Positions 31,290 to 42,079 of a stretch of DNA of 64,000 nucleotides are shown here, piece after piece. The stretch is from positions 5,934,713 to 5,998,712 of the forward strand of contig OY759222.1 of the NCBI GenBank assembly GCA_963662175.1. Reading direction: 5' to 3'. Origin of the DNA: Aradus depressus. Lineage: Eukaryota > Arthropoda > Insecta > Hemiptera > Aradidae. The translations under genes were made by a program, and so were the position numbers. Position 1 is the stretch's first letter, and every line of letters begins with the position of its first letter. Below the pieces are notes generated by a model that worked only from the letters and a program-made list of their open reading frames with translations, did not search any database and was not told where the DNA came from.

Positions 31290-31415
31290 CGTGGAAAGCC
31301 CCATAAGTCAACTATTGAATACTAGAGCAAACTGTCGACTGGTTTGGAGGGAGAACAAAAAGTTAATTGATTAATTCAGTGATTCCAGTGATTCAGTGAC
31401 GACTTTTAACAGGAG
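31290..31415 (-). repeat. Rep-A fragment
   Basis: The minus strand shows the GTCGTCACTGAATCACTGG start and the CCCTCCAAACCAGTCGACAG block. Confidence 0.6.
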
Positions 31416-31986
31416 AAACGGGCACATATCTCAACCCTAACTGTTATACTCTGGCCCTCTGTCAATGATTAAATTCACTGTTTAGTAGGTGCAGAGAATT
31501 TGATTCGAATTCCTTTTTAATAAGAAACGTGACTTGAAACTGTAAGCTACCACTGGGTCTAATAAAAAAAAGAAATACGATCGAATTTAAAATGTGGACT
31601 AATTTGTGAGATAATGACAGACTGACAGATCACTGAACATCTCTGTGGTATTTACATCCGAAAAATAACTCAGACTTTGATGGAACTAGACCAGACGTTG
31701 CCAGTCTTTAGAAGGTTCGTCATTTGATTATTCCACTTGGGTATGTAACAGTTAGGTACCAAAAAGAATTGCATTAGAAATGTCTAATAAAAAATAATAA
31801 CAATAGAAAAATTTAATAAAAAAAAATTAAAAAGCAAAATAAAATAAAACTAGGTGTGCAATACTGCTGTTTGCAAAAACTGAGCTGAGTCAGGCATATC
31901 TGTATAAAAAACTCAGTTAATAATTATCAGTAACTTCTCACCTTGTATGTTCTTTATGAATATAATAATACTTTAAATAGATTTCA

Positions 31987-32384
31987 TTGAGGGGGCCGGT
32001 AGCTCAGTGGTATGCGTGCTTGACTTCTGAGCTCAAGGTTGTGGGTTCGTAGCCCGACCGAGGCCCTTAGTTTATTTTATCTGGGAGGTAAAATAAACTT
32101 AAGCACGCCGTCCTTCGGATGGGACGTTAAGCGATGGTTCCAAGCCTGTACGATGTCAGGTTAAAGACCCGTGCCCTAGGTGAATAAAAATTTAGGGTAG
32201 GCAAAATTAAGGACTCCCACAGTAGAGTCGGGCTCATGTCCACTAGAGTGACGATAGAGTGCTCTGGTAGTAGGCGATATGATATTATAGTTAAAGCCCA
32301 AGCCAAAATGGCAGTATGCACAGAACATCAGGCCAAGAGGTGAAAAAAAAAAAAAAGCCCGGGCATGAGTCATAAATCCTAACC
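31987..32384 (+). mobile_element. tRNA-SINE with 13-bp TSD, itself carrying a small insert
   Basis: TAAATAGATTTCA flanks it at 31974-31986 and 32385-32397. The head has TAGCTCAGTGG and a B box mutated to GGTTCGTAGCC. The orthologous position in the inverted repeat copy (about 59672) holds the target once and no SINE. The 3' part is broken by the insert at 32300-32353. Confidence 0.95.
32300..32353 (+). mobile_element. Micro-retroposon, about 41 nt plus poly-A
   Basis: AAAGCCC occurs at 32293-32299 and 32354-32360. Between them is a non-SINE sequence (GCCAAAATGGCAGTATGCAC...) that ends in a run of about 15 A. The SINE continues exactly after it. The parent RNA is not recognised. Confidence 0.7.
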
Positions 32385-32827
32385 TAAATAGATTTCAATT
32401 GAATTCAATGGATTTTTTCTAGCCTTTTTGTAGACAACAGCTGAGAATATTTTTATCGAAAAAAAGTCAAAGTTTGTACGTTAGAACACTTGAAAAAAAA
32501 CGGCTCAAAAAAAGTGGTGTCCGATGGTAAACCGAAAAGGGCTTCGCCCGGATTTTTACATTTGGAATCGAAAAATTCTATTTTGCGCGAGAATTTTGTC
32601 TCTCAATTGATTTCAATGGGGCTTTCGTTTTTCGGTGATTATTCCTCCGTGGTATGTTCAATTTCAGATTTTTTTAGTTACCGTGTCCACTACCATCGTG
32701 GCAAATTTCAATGTGATCAGTAAACGGGTTTAGGAGGAGTACGAGTACAACGAAATACATGAATCGCCTAAGAAAGAGCTTAAGTAAACTCAGCTCAAAA
32801 AATGATTTTTCAAAAATTCGATTTAAA

Positions 32828-33385
32828 TATGAAATTTCATGTCGATTCATTCATTACATCGGCAGTTATTGTTGTTTTCTAGTTGAGGCCCCCCTTCCCT
32901 TCGGCCGATTTTGGAAGAAAATAATATTTGTCGTCTTTAAGAAATTATGAATTTATATATGAAATTTTGTGCCATCATTGCAATGACAGTTATAAAAATT
33001 TCTTTCCTTTCGACTGTTTTGGCTGAAAATCAATTCATGTCGTCCTCATGTGTTCTGGATACACATATATATATATTTTTATCGCGTTCACACACACATA
33101 CAGACAGACGTAATTTGTTTACTTCTCCAGCTGTACGTATAGGAGAAGTTATTTAATCAAATCAAAAATTCGATGTAGAGTTTTGAACAGAATTTCATGC
33201 TTCCCGACACGACCTCCTGATAAAAAAATGAGAAAATCAAATCCTGAGTGTGTATCTGTGAACACGATAACTCCCGATGAATGAATGTATCGACATGAAG
33301 TGAGTATACAAAAGTCACTATATAAGTCAAATATATGCTGGGGAAGTTCTTAATCTACGGCTCACCGACAAGACTTTTTTTAATT
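32828..33385. repeat. Two Rep-A copies joined at their 3' ends
   Basis: 32828-33150 is a plus copy, ending CTTCTCCAGCTGTACGTATA. From about 33140 a minus copy follows, running to GGCTCACCGACAAGAC near 33378. Together they form a large imperfect palindrome. An (AT)n run lies at 33066-33076. Confidence 0.65.
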
Positions 33386-33459
33386 TTTGGAATCCGGGGG
33401 TCGCCAAAAAAAATTAAATTACTTTGAAAACTCAACGATTACATAACTTTACCTATATA

Positions 33460-34194
33460 CAGGAAAATCCTTTTATAACGATTTTCCTGATATAACGATT
33501 ATCCGGATATAACGATGTAAAACCCATATCTAGTTTGGTTTGCTATTTAAAAGTGAATAAATAAATCCGGATATAACGATGTTAGATATAACGATATTCC
33601 GTATAAAACGATCTAAAACATAAGAAAACGTTGTTTTTTCATTCCGGTTATAACGATATAATATGTATGTACATACGCACATACATACCTAATTGGGTAA
33701 AACAGTATGAGTTTTGAACAGATGAAAAATACGAACATTATAGAAAAGGGTTTTGAACAGGGTTCTTGTTTACTCTTTCCGAGCGCATTGAGTCATTCCA
33801 TTTCCCCCTTGTTGAATTTTCTTCGAACTCCCTTCTTCCCTTCTAGTGCGTATATTTCTAGTTTCAGATTAGTCTTTCCTTTGCCTCAGTAAGGATCGTG
33901 ACTTCGGAACTTCATAACCATGTAAGCAAAAATTTATATTTAAAAAAAAAGCAAGCAAACTAAAATAACTGATTTTTTTGTGGAAAGTTAATACATATGT
34001 AATCATGTGCATACATAAATTGACTAAAAATTTAAAAAAGTAAATATGTAAACTTTCTCGTTATGATCATTGTAAAACACCTTTTTTTCCACTAACAAGT
34101 CCATACATTTGTATGTTGGTTTAACAGTTTGGTTCCGGATATAACGATGTATTTTTCTTAGTCCCTTGAATATCGTTATAACCGGATTTTACTG
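33460..34194. mobile_element. pogo/Tigger-like MITE, 735 bp
   Basis: The left end CAGGAAAATCCTTTTATAAC and the inverse of the right end (CAGTAAAATCCGGTTATAAC) match, flanked by TA at 33458-33459 and 34195-34196. Many ATATAACGAT motifs are scattered near both ends. The interior 61-codon frame at 33707-33892 shows no transposase motif. Confidence 0.82.
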
Positions 34195-34286
34195 TACTTC
34201 ATATAGGGAGAAGTAAATAATAAAAATATCGATAGTTTTGATATATGATGACTACGTCAGAAGAGCAGGGCCCTGCGTTAAGCCCT

Positions 34287-34316
34287 AACAACAACAACAA
34301 CAACAACAACAACAAA
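34287..34316. repeat. (CAA)n microsatellite
   Basis: About ten CAA units following GCGTTAAGCCCTAA. It may be the tail of an unrecognised retroposon. Confidence 0.85.
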
Positions 34317-34688
34317 CGGAAGACAGGTTCCCAGAGACACACTTCCTCCGCCTAGGACCAGATCCAGTTACCCGCCCGCCCCCTCCCCACATAACTTTCT
34401 CCTCACACAACGTCTATCCACCGTGAGAATGTTCCTATTTACAACTGGAATTTGTAAATATACATACATAAATATTATTTCAATTAATTTTTAAAAAACT
34501 TTTTGAGGTCACAGAAGCTGTTTTCATGTATAAAGTTTAAAAGAAAATTTAGGTCAATTTGTTCAAACATCAGGAACTTCATGTATTTAAATACCTATTT
34601 ATTAATGTTTATTGTTTTGGGTTTTTCTGTTGGTTTATAAACAAAGTGTCAACGGAAAATAAACATGTTATATTTGATGGGGGCTATA

Positions 34689-35546
34689 GTCCAGTCCGCA
34701 GGTATCGAAAAAGGGGCGTGCCTTACAAAAGGTGCGGTACAAAAAATTTTTTTTTTGATTTGTGTATGTTGGTACCAAGACAATAACTTTTGGCAACCGA
34801 AAAACCACTAAATTTTACGACTTTTTCAGTTTTTTTTCGAAATATCTCAAAAACGCTCGACTTTAGCGACTCTTATACCTGTTAATATTTTAAAGAAGAT
34901 TAAATTCTCTACAATTTGCATTCCCACAACTTGTTTGTAGAATGAAGAGTGAGCGCGCTTCAGCGTATTTCTACCTCCAAACAAAGAACGTGAAGAACCT
35001 GGACCTTCCTCTGCAGGTTTCTCTCCTATATTTCTATTACCTACCAAAATATTATTTATTTTTTTATTAACATTATACCTTTTATACGCTGATATCTAGA
35101 GTTGTTGCTTGTAACCTATCACCCCAATGTTTTTGTTCATTCAAATATTGCTTCTTTGTCGGTAAATCATGAGGATAGAATGTATTGTGAACTTTGATAA
35201 TTATCTCTAGAACTGCAATAGTCAGGAGGGAATTAGTGGGTGTGATGGTCAGGGGGGCGGAGGCGAGAGAGGGGGAAGGAGGCGGAGGAGGGGGTTGGGG
35301 GAACATGAATAGATTGAAATTGTCAATGTTTTGGAAGCTGTAGCGCGCTCACTATTCATTCTACAAACAAGTTGTGGGAATGCAAATTGTATAGAAATTT
35401 CGTGGTTTTTCGGCTGCCAAAAGTTGTCCCGATGTCGGTTTTGTTAGCAAATGGGGTTTTTTCCATCTTGGTACCAACATATACAAATAAAAAAAAAAAT
35501 CTTGTACCGCACCTTTTGTAAGGTACAATGTATCTACGGACTGGAC
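34689..35546. mobile_element. Foldback element with ~270-bp inverted repeats
   Basis: The outer ends are GTCCAGTCCGCAGGTA and the inverse of GTCCAGTCCGTAGATA, flanked by TA at 34687-34688 and 35547-35548. The inverted arms continue inward through CTTACAAAAGGTGCGGTAC, ATGTTGGTACCAAGA and the GCATTCCCACAACTTGTTTG block, to GTGAGCGCGCT at about 34960 and 35345. The arms differ by small insertions. The central 380 bp is single copy and G-rich near 35250. No transposase. Confidence 0.82.
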
Positions 35547-35571
35547 TACTATTACTTTTCTTGTTGTTTTT

Positions 35572-35778
35572 GTGACTCATCCCTGGGCTTTAACATAAGT
35601 CCATAACGCCTTCTACCAGAGTGCTCTCATTAACAAATAGTCCTAAATTTTGTCTATACAGGTTTAGTTACCTTGGGTAGGTGTCTTTAACGAGTACCTC
35701 ACATTGAACAGGTTCACCCTCTCTTAATTTCCCATCCGAAAGAAGGCGTGCTCAAGGATTTTCCACCTCCCAGGTAAA
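35572..35778 (-). repeat. Diverged SINE fragment
   Basis: The minus strand shows the CTGGGAGGTGGAAAATCCTT, GAGCACGCCTTCTTTCGGAT and GTTAAAGCCCAGGGATGAG blocks at lower identity than other copies. No tRNA head. Confidence 0.7.
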
Positions 35779-35955
35779 GAACATTGTACACATAAGAAAT
35801 GGTTCGCGTAGATCGTGCACGTGCTCAACCTAATGTTGCGCCAAAAAGAAGAAAAAATTCATAAAATGATATTTGTATTTTATATAGGTAATTTATAATG
35901 ATTTTACTTAGAAATTGCCAACATTTAACAATGTATAACCGGAACCCTTCTGCGG

Positions 35956-37190
35956 AATCTCTAAAGCAAAGAAGATATCAGTGATAATGTGAATGAATGG
36001 GAGAGATCTTAAGAAGGGAGGTGCGTCATCCTTAATTGTTCTCTTCAGTCATCTATAAACAGTAGAACACATTGCCGAGGGTTCTACAAAGCAAAGAAGA
36101 TATCAGTGATAATGTGAATGAATGGGAGAGATCTTAAGAAGGGAGGTGTGTCATCCTTATTTGTTCTCTTCAGTCATCTATAAACAGTAGAACACATTGC
36201 CGAGGGTTCTACAAAGCAAAGAAGATATCAGTGATAATGTGAATGAATGGGAGAGATCTTAAGAAGGGAGGTGCGTCATCCTTATTTGTTCTCTTCAGTC
36301 ATCTATAAACAGTAGAACACATTGCCGAGGGTTCTACAAAGCAAAGAAGATATCAGTGATAATGTGAATGAATGGGAGAGATCTTAAGAAGGGAGGTGTG
36401 TCATCCTTATTTGTTCTCTTCAGTCATCTATAAACAGTAGAACACATTGCCGAGGGTTCTACAAAGCAAAGAAGATATCAGTGATAATGTGAATGAATGG
36501 GAGAGATCTTAAGAAGGGAGGTGCGTCATCCTTATTTGTTCTCTTCAGTCATCTATAAACAGTAGAACACATTGCCGAGGGTTCTACAAAGCAAAGAAGA
36601 TATCAGTGATAATGTGAATGAATGGGAGAGATCTTAAGAAGGGAGGTGCGTCATCCTTAATTGTTCTCTTCAGTCATCTATAAACAGTAGAACACATTGC
36701 CGAGGGTTCTACAAAGCAAAGAAGATATCAGTGATAATGTGAATGAATGGAAGAGATCTTAAGAAGGGAGGTGCGTCATCCTTATTTGTTCTCTTTAGTC
36801 ATCCATTAACAGTAGAACACATTGCCGAGGGTTCTACAAAGCAAAGAAGATATCAGTGATAATGTGAATGAATGGGAGAGATCTTAAGAAGGGAGGTGTG
36901 TCATCCTTATTTGTTCTCTTCAGTCATCTATAAACAGTAGAACACATTGCCGAGGGTTCTACAAAGCAAAGAAGATATCAGTGATAATGTGAATGAATGG
37001 GAGAGATCTTAAGAAGGGAGATGCGTCATCCTTATTTGTTCTCTTCAGTCATCTATAAACAGTAGAACACATTGCCGAGGGTTCTACAAAGCAAATAAGA
37101 TATCAGTGATAATGTGAATTTGGGAGAGATCTTAAGAAGGGAGGTGCGTCATCCTTATTTGTTCTCTTTAGTCATCCATTAACAATTACA
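35956..37190 (+). repeat. 125-bp satellite array, about 10 copies
   Basis: The GTTCTACAAAGCAAAGAAGA motif recurs every 125 bp (36081, 36206, 36331, 36456, 36581, 36706, 36831, 36956, 37081). Copies are nearly identical, with C/T variation in GGTGCGTCATCC versus GGTGTGTCATCC. The last unit has a 4-bp deletion and degenerates near 37190. No coding frame persists. Confidence 0.96.
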
Positions 37191-37551
37191 TACTAATGTG
37201 AGAGTGTTATAGTAACGACGTGAAGTCACACGAACTTACAGTGTCAACATATCAACTGCTATATTTTCTCTCTTTTCTGTCACTGAGGGCAGTGTGAGAA
37301 CAACTTTATCTTGGATCAGAAAAGTGAAAACGTACATAATAAAAAAAAAAAAAAAAAAAAAAATAGAACTAATTGCCGTTAACAACAAAAAAACATGCCA
37401 TTAAATTGAAGAGAAGGGTGACGTGCGTGTCTGACCATGAAGGGAAGGTCTGAAATATTCACATTTGTATGGGAGAAAGTGCAGTGAGAAAGTAGAGTCC
37501 AGGGAGCATGAGACCTCTAAATGCACCCATAGTCTTAGGGGCTGTAAAAAA

Positions 37552-37745
37552 AAAGTCATCAGTGAATCACCCGCAAAGTACTTCCCCAGCACGATATAAT
37601 CTATTACGTTGTCGCTCTCCCTCCAAAGTCAATCGACCGTTTGGGCTAGTATAGTGGCTTCTGAATCCTTTTACTAAATTTTATGTTGATAAATTCATTA
37701 CACAGCCAGTTATTGAAATTTTGACGGACTAACCGCGGGATTATC
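37552..37745 (+). repeat. Rep-A copy, 5' part
   Basis: Shows GTCATCAGTGAATCACCCGC, GTACTTCCCCAGCACGA and AATTTTATGTTGATAAATTC blocks. Confidence 0.7.
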
Positions 37746-37825
37746 AAGATTGTACTGTATATACATAAAGAGAAAAAGATTCAGAGAGAAAATAAAATGA
37801 AACTAGAACTATATTTTATGCATAG

Positions 37826-38060
37826 GGCCCCCCCCCCCCCCCCTCCCCTCAAGTATTTTGAGACCTCACACACCCTATTTTTCAATTGGCTGTTAAGAAT
37901 ACTACATGTGAAATTTCATGACAATCCGACTATCCATTAATGGGCTAGAACAATTTTTATGCCTAGCCTCTCATAACCCACCCTTCCGTTCAAAATTTTC
38001 AAACGCCATATAGCCTATTTTTCAATCTGGCTCTAAAGGATGCTACATTGCCACCAGAAC
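37826..38060 (-). repeat. Isolated 143-bp-family units, inverted
   Basis: The minus strand shows the G-run, TACATGTGAAATTTCATGAC in inverse and CATTAATGG blocks of the 143-bp repeat. About 1.5 units lie far from the main array. Confidence 0.75.
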
Positions 38061-38674
38061 TAATCACCAGTCTTTTTGTTCAAACAAAAAAATCGGGTAG
38101 ACCGACTTTGATAAAATTCCTTTCAGATCATATTTAGTTGATACGCTTCGATTGGCACCAAAACGGAGTCGATATCATTTTTCATTCGCGAGATATCGTG
38201 CAGGGAAAATTGACCACGCACGTACGTACACACACACACACATACTTCTTTCCAAAAATAGTGTAAAAATACTGTAATAACGTTGAAACATAAAAATATG
38301 ATGAAAATTTTGATTTCGATTTTCGGACTCATTACAATAACTTCCCTATATGCTGGCAAGTTAATAAATAAAGAATAAAAATGGCCATGAAAGGGTTGAG
38401 AGGAACAACCAGGGATGAACCCTCATGTCAAACTCTCTTGAACTACCACTGGGGCATGTTGAAATTGTCTTATAGCTTACAAGACTGACAAGAGTCGAAC
38501 CTGATATCACTACCAAATATGAAAGAGTCAAACCTTGTTGTTAGTACGGCTTCATAGATGGTCCATATGACTCCAATAATCCACAGTCTTCAGGAATCCT
38601 TCGAGACCAGGATCCTTCAAGTCATGAAGCAGCACTCCAAGAACATGTCCTCACTGAAATCAGATCAAAGATAA

Positions 38675-38809
38675 GTAATTGAATGCGTGAATCAGTTAAA
38701 CACTAATGGACTCTATTGGGTCCCCGGTCACTCGGGGATTCAGGTATTCGTGGAAGCAGACCGACTAGACAAGAAAGGTCCAAGTGAGCTCTTCATGGGG
38801 CCAGGGTCG
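38675..38809 (+). pseudogene. RNase H-domain fragment of a LINE polyprotein
   Basis: The frame reads VIECVNQLNTNGLYWVPGHS, GIQVFVEADRLDKKG and PSELFMGP. The W-V-P-G-H-S-G-I signature followed by E-A-D-x-L and a K-G/F-x-G-P end is the C-terminal part of RNase HI domains carried by R1, I and LOA-type LINEs. Only about 45 residues remain. Upstream sequence (38580-38670) may be the decayed continuation but has stops. It is cut on its 3' side by a Rep-A end (38811). The intact Jockey element in this window has no RNase H, so this derives from a different LINE lineage. Confidence 0.7.
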
Positions 38810-38810
38810 G

Positions 38811-38898
38811 AAAACATGAAATTCCGTTGAAAACTCTGCATTGAATTTTTGTCCGATTACATAACTTCCCCTATACTTCATATATCTGGGAAAGTAAA
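38811..38898 (+). repeat. Rep-A 3' end
   Basis: TCGGAAAACATGAAATTCCG, GTCCGATTACATAACTTCCC and the CTGGGAAAGTAAAA end. Confidence 0.75.
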
Positions 38899-39416
38899 AG
38901 TGGATTAGAGATGTTTTTTTGGAACAGTCGAAGGTGCTCCTGGGTATGGATTCCAAGGGATTGTGGGATGGGAACCTGAACATGAAGGGATGCTTAGGTC
39001 CCTAGGTGCAAAGCACCAGCTGCTTGTTGTTTGTAATAGACGATATGAAGAGATGGCAGACGACGACAAAGAAGAAAGTGGTTTTGGTGTCTATCTGGTG
39101 TGCCAAATAGACAGGCTGATAGGAGCCGGGAGGCCGCGTGGAGGTCACTAGGCCATCGCCGCTTGCTAAGTGGGATCGCGTGTAGCTCCCGATACCATCT
39201 AATAAATAGCACCACAGCTGGGTGTCTTACATATCTTAGTAAAGCTAATTACTTGGTATCATATTTCTGATAAGTGTACAAAGACACTGGACATAACAGA
39301 AAGTTAAGCTGGCAAACAACTCTTATACATGTTTAGATCTCTCTGGAAAGAAACTATGACTCTACTAACCGTGCCGGATAAATGAGTCTTATTTCATCTT
39401 TTATGAACGAAAAAAA
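38899..39416. other. Unassigned; small open frame at 38963-39151
   Basis: A 62-codon plus-strand frame (MGWEPEHEGMLRSLG...) lies in sequence less AT-rich than its surroundings. I do not recognise it. It may be LINE debris related to the neighbouring RNase H fragment. Confidence 0.3.
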
Positions 39417-39570
39417 AAAGTTGTCGGTGAATCACAGGCTATATTCTTCCCCAGCAGGAATAATTCAATTATGTTTCCGCTCTCACTCCAAAGTCAATCG
39501 TGTAAATTAATGGATGTCGTCCTTATAGGGCATTGAGTTTACATATGCTACATATGTTCACTCAGACTAT
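39417..39570 (+). repeat. Rep-A fragment
   Basis: GTTGTCGGTGAATCACAGGC, CTTCCCCAGCAGGAATAATT and CACTCCAAAGTCAATCG. Confidence 0.65.
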
Positions 39571-40530
39571 TGAATTATTTCTTCTACCTGCGAGGAAATT
39601 CCTTGAAAACATACCCAAACTGTCCACAACTAATTTCGAACATAAGGCTTTCAAATGAAGTATATAGGGCATGCCCGAAGATCACGTTCTATGCGGGACG
39701 TTTAAAATGAAACTACACTTTTTTATGAGAGGGGGGCTCTATAAGTGATGGGAGCCTGGTCCCATAAAGTTAACCAGTGGATATAGTGTTCTCTAGGTAC
39801 CATACAAGGGAGAAGAGCACCCCAAACATAATCGGTTTACACCCACCCCTCCTCCGGGCTAATAACACTTTCACCCCGTCTATACTCCTATTTTTATTAC
39901 TTGATTGCTTTCTTCCCCAATTAACACCGTTCTATATGACTCCTATCTGATCTCTGTAGTTCTCTGATTAGAAAAATATTCAGTTTCGCAACAGGATCAA
40001 ATTATAGACACATTGGGTAGAGTGGAATGCGTACAAATCTCTCACTGTTTGCTAAAATCATCAGTTTGTCTCATTATGACATTATAGTTAAAAAGCCCGG
40101 GCATGAGACCTAATAACTAAGAGCTTGTCACAATTAACTGATATAAGCAATTTTCAATTTTTCCTGCGGCGTTCGACTCATGTAGCATGAACCAGGAGGG
40201 GCGGGCAAATGAGATATTTGCTACCAGGCTCCCGATTCAAGGGAGGCCCCCCCACATTTTTCCTTTCTGATAAGGAATAATACAGGCGGATCTCCATATA
40301 TCGAAATTGACGGTTCTTTATATATCTATGGTCACAGGGAATAAGTTGTTAAGTCATAAAATGGCCATTTCAGTTACTTTGTAATTTTTTTTTATTTTTT
40401 CTTTAAGAGTTTTTTTAACATTTACTCTTAAGCAGTAGCATTGTTTTTAATTTAACTGATTATTTTTGTTGTATTTAGTGTATAAAGGTAGTGGTTAAGG
40501 AACCTTATTGTATAATAATTATACTATATT
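39571..40530. other. No gene recognised
   Basis: Contains a SINE 3' tail piece at about 40078-40122 (TAGTTAAAAAGCCCGGGCAT) and, at 40320-40370, the CTGGTCACAGGGAATAAGTT block shared with 4381-4440. The rest is AT-rich with no motif. Confidence 0.45.
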
Positions 40531-40579
40531 AGTTCGCATTTACGGAGGTACAATTATTGTACCTCCGTAAATGCGAACT
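40531..40579. repeat. Perfect 49-bp palindrome
   Basis: Two 24-base arms (starting AGTTCGCATTTACGGAGGTA) are exact reverse complements around a single T. Such a structure could be the remnant of a MITE, or a cruciform/hairpin site. Confidence 0.95.
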
Positions 40580-40704
40580 GTTATAATTAACTCTTCTTCT
40601 TCTTCTTCAAGTTCTTTGTTAATATTTATTTTATTAGCTTTCCACTATATCAATAATGATGGCAGAAATATATTCGTAAATGACTAATTAATTTTGGTAA
40701 AAAT

Positions 40705-41214
40705 AAATATGTTTGCTTGCCTACTGAGCTCAAGATCGCGGGTTCGAAACCCACGGAAGCCGAGGCTTTTAGGTTTTTTATATATATATGTATGTGGTGG
40801 GCTGGAGTTTTACAGCTAGGGACCTAAGCATCCAGTGCTCTTACCCCTTCTCTGGATGCGCCGTGCTACCCCTTATTATATTACCTGTATGTTTATACTA
40901 CCTGAACCAAGCCCTTCATGAAGTGCTCAGTCTCCCAGTTTCCTTAATGAACCTGAGAATGCTCTCATAGTCCAATCTGCTAAAGTCCTCCAAGTTTTTT
41001 TTTTCTGAAAGGTGAAAAAACCTTGAGCATGCCGTCCTTCGAATGAGACATTAAACAGTGCTCTCGAGCCTGTACTATGTCAATTATTCGTCACACCCCT
41101 ACCCTAAATGAATAAAAACTTAAGGTTGGTAACATTTAAGATTGCTATAGTAGAGTCGGGCTCATGTCCACCTCATGTTAGTAGACGATATGATCTCGTA
41201 AAGTCCGAGCATAA
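40705..41214 (+). mobile_element. Diverged tRNA-SINE, interrupted
   Basis: The tRNA-like remnant with B box GGTTCGAAACC is at 40705-40770. The body (GAGCATGCCGTCCTTCGAAT) runs from about 40996 to 41214. About 215 bp of unrelated sequence lies between (roughly 40785-40990), with T-rich junctions, so it is probably an insertion. Confidence 0.7.
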
Positions 41215-41934
41215 TGTATATAACTAGATATTATATATATTTTTTAATTACTTTGTTCACCAGCCAGGGTCTTCTAGGTATCTTTGCACTCATTGGTTTC
41301 TTGCGTTAGTTGTTTTTTTCAAACCATTTTTCCGCATTGATATGCTTTAGGTTTGTTGAATTAACAATCGCACTTGTAATGAGATATTTACAACCTCCAG
41401 TTTGGACAACAAGAAATTTAACAAGCAAAGTGACACACTAAAGCACATTAAGTAGAACAGACACACTTATGTATTCAGGACTGCACTTGTAGCTCATTAG
41501 GACAACGTTTCGGAGCACAAAACAGATCTCTGATCACTGTTTATTGATACAGGCAATATATTACCGGTATTCTCCACCCACACCGAGACATTAGTGCAAA
41601 TATTTAGGGTAGGAAGACAGACAGCCCACACCCAGTGACCCCAAACTGCAGAGATGACGTAGCCCGCACCCCCCTCGGCCTAACAAGTTTAAAATGCATT
41701 CCTTACAGAAGAAAGACAGCTGGCTCTGATATGGAAAAGGAGGTTTCAGGTACGGACTGCTCCTTGGGGGGACAACACTTCTGAAGTCGGCTTTCAAATA
41801 ACCAACTTTCCAATATTATATAGATGTACTTTACAGGTAACCTTATTAGCAATTCTACAGCTCTCACCCACTACCAGAGGACTGTAGAGCAGCCCAAATC
41901 ACAATCAGGGAAGGTTCCGGTTGTGGAAAGCTCC
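41215..41934. other. No gene recognised
   Basis: A minus-strand frame of 68 codons at 41591-41797 and nearby GC-richer sequence show no motif. Confidence 0.35.
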
Positions 41935-42053
41935 TAAGCACGTACTAGCTGGAAAGGGGAGAGCGACGAAAGAGCGCTATAAGACTACTATCACACCTAC
42001 TAAGGTGATAAGACTTCGTAGTCAAGCCCGGGCATGAACCACGATAACTAACT
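41935..42053 (+). repeat. Diverged SINE 3' fragment
   Basis: GAGAGCGACGAAAGAGCGCT, then AGACTTCGTAGTCAAGCCCG and GGGCATGAACC. Confidence 0.55.
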
Positions 42054-42079
42054 ATACCTTAATCATTGAATATTAAAAA

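Larger units (their letters stand above)
31852..32795 (+). repeat. Unclassified repeat, left copy of an inverted pair
   Basis: Starting ACTAGGTGTGCAAT and ending at about GCCTAAGAAAGAGCTTAAGT, this segment (without the SINE inside it) is the reverse complement of 59290-59888. Shared landmarks include the TTTTTACATTTGGAATCG and TTTTCGGTGATTATTCCTCC blocks. No coding capacity. A near-terminal TGAGCTGAGT / ACTCAGCTCA pair might be a remnant of inverted ends. Confidence 0.8.

Noticed and set aside
35956..37190. CRISPR-like appearance of regular repeats
   Set aside because: The 125-bp unit repeats in full without unique spacers, in a eukaryotic, transposon-rich context; it is a satellite.
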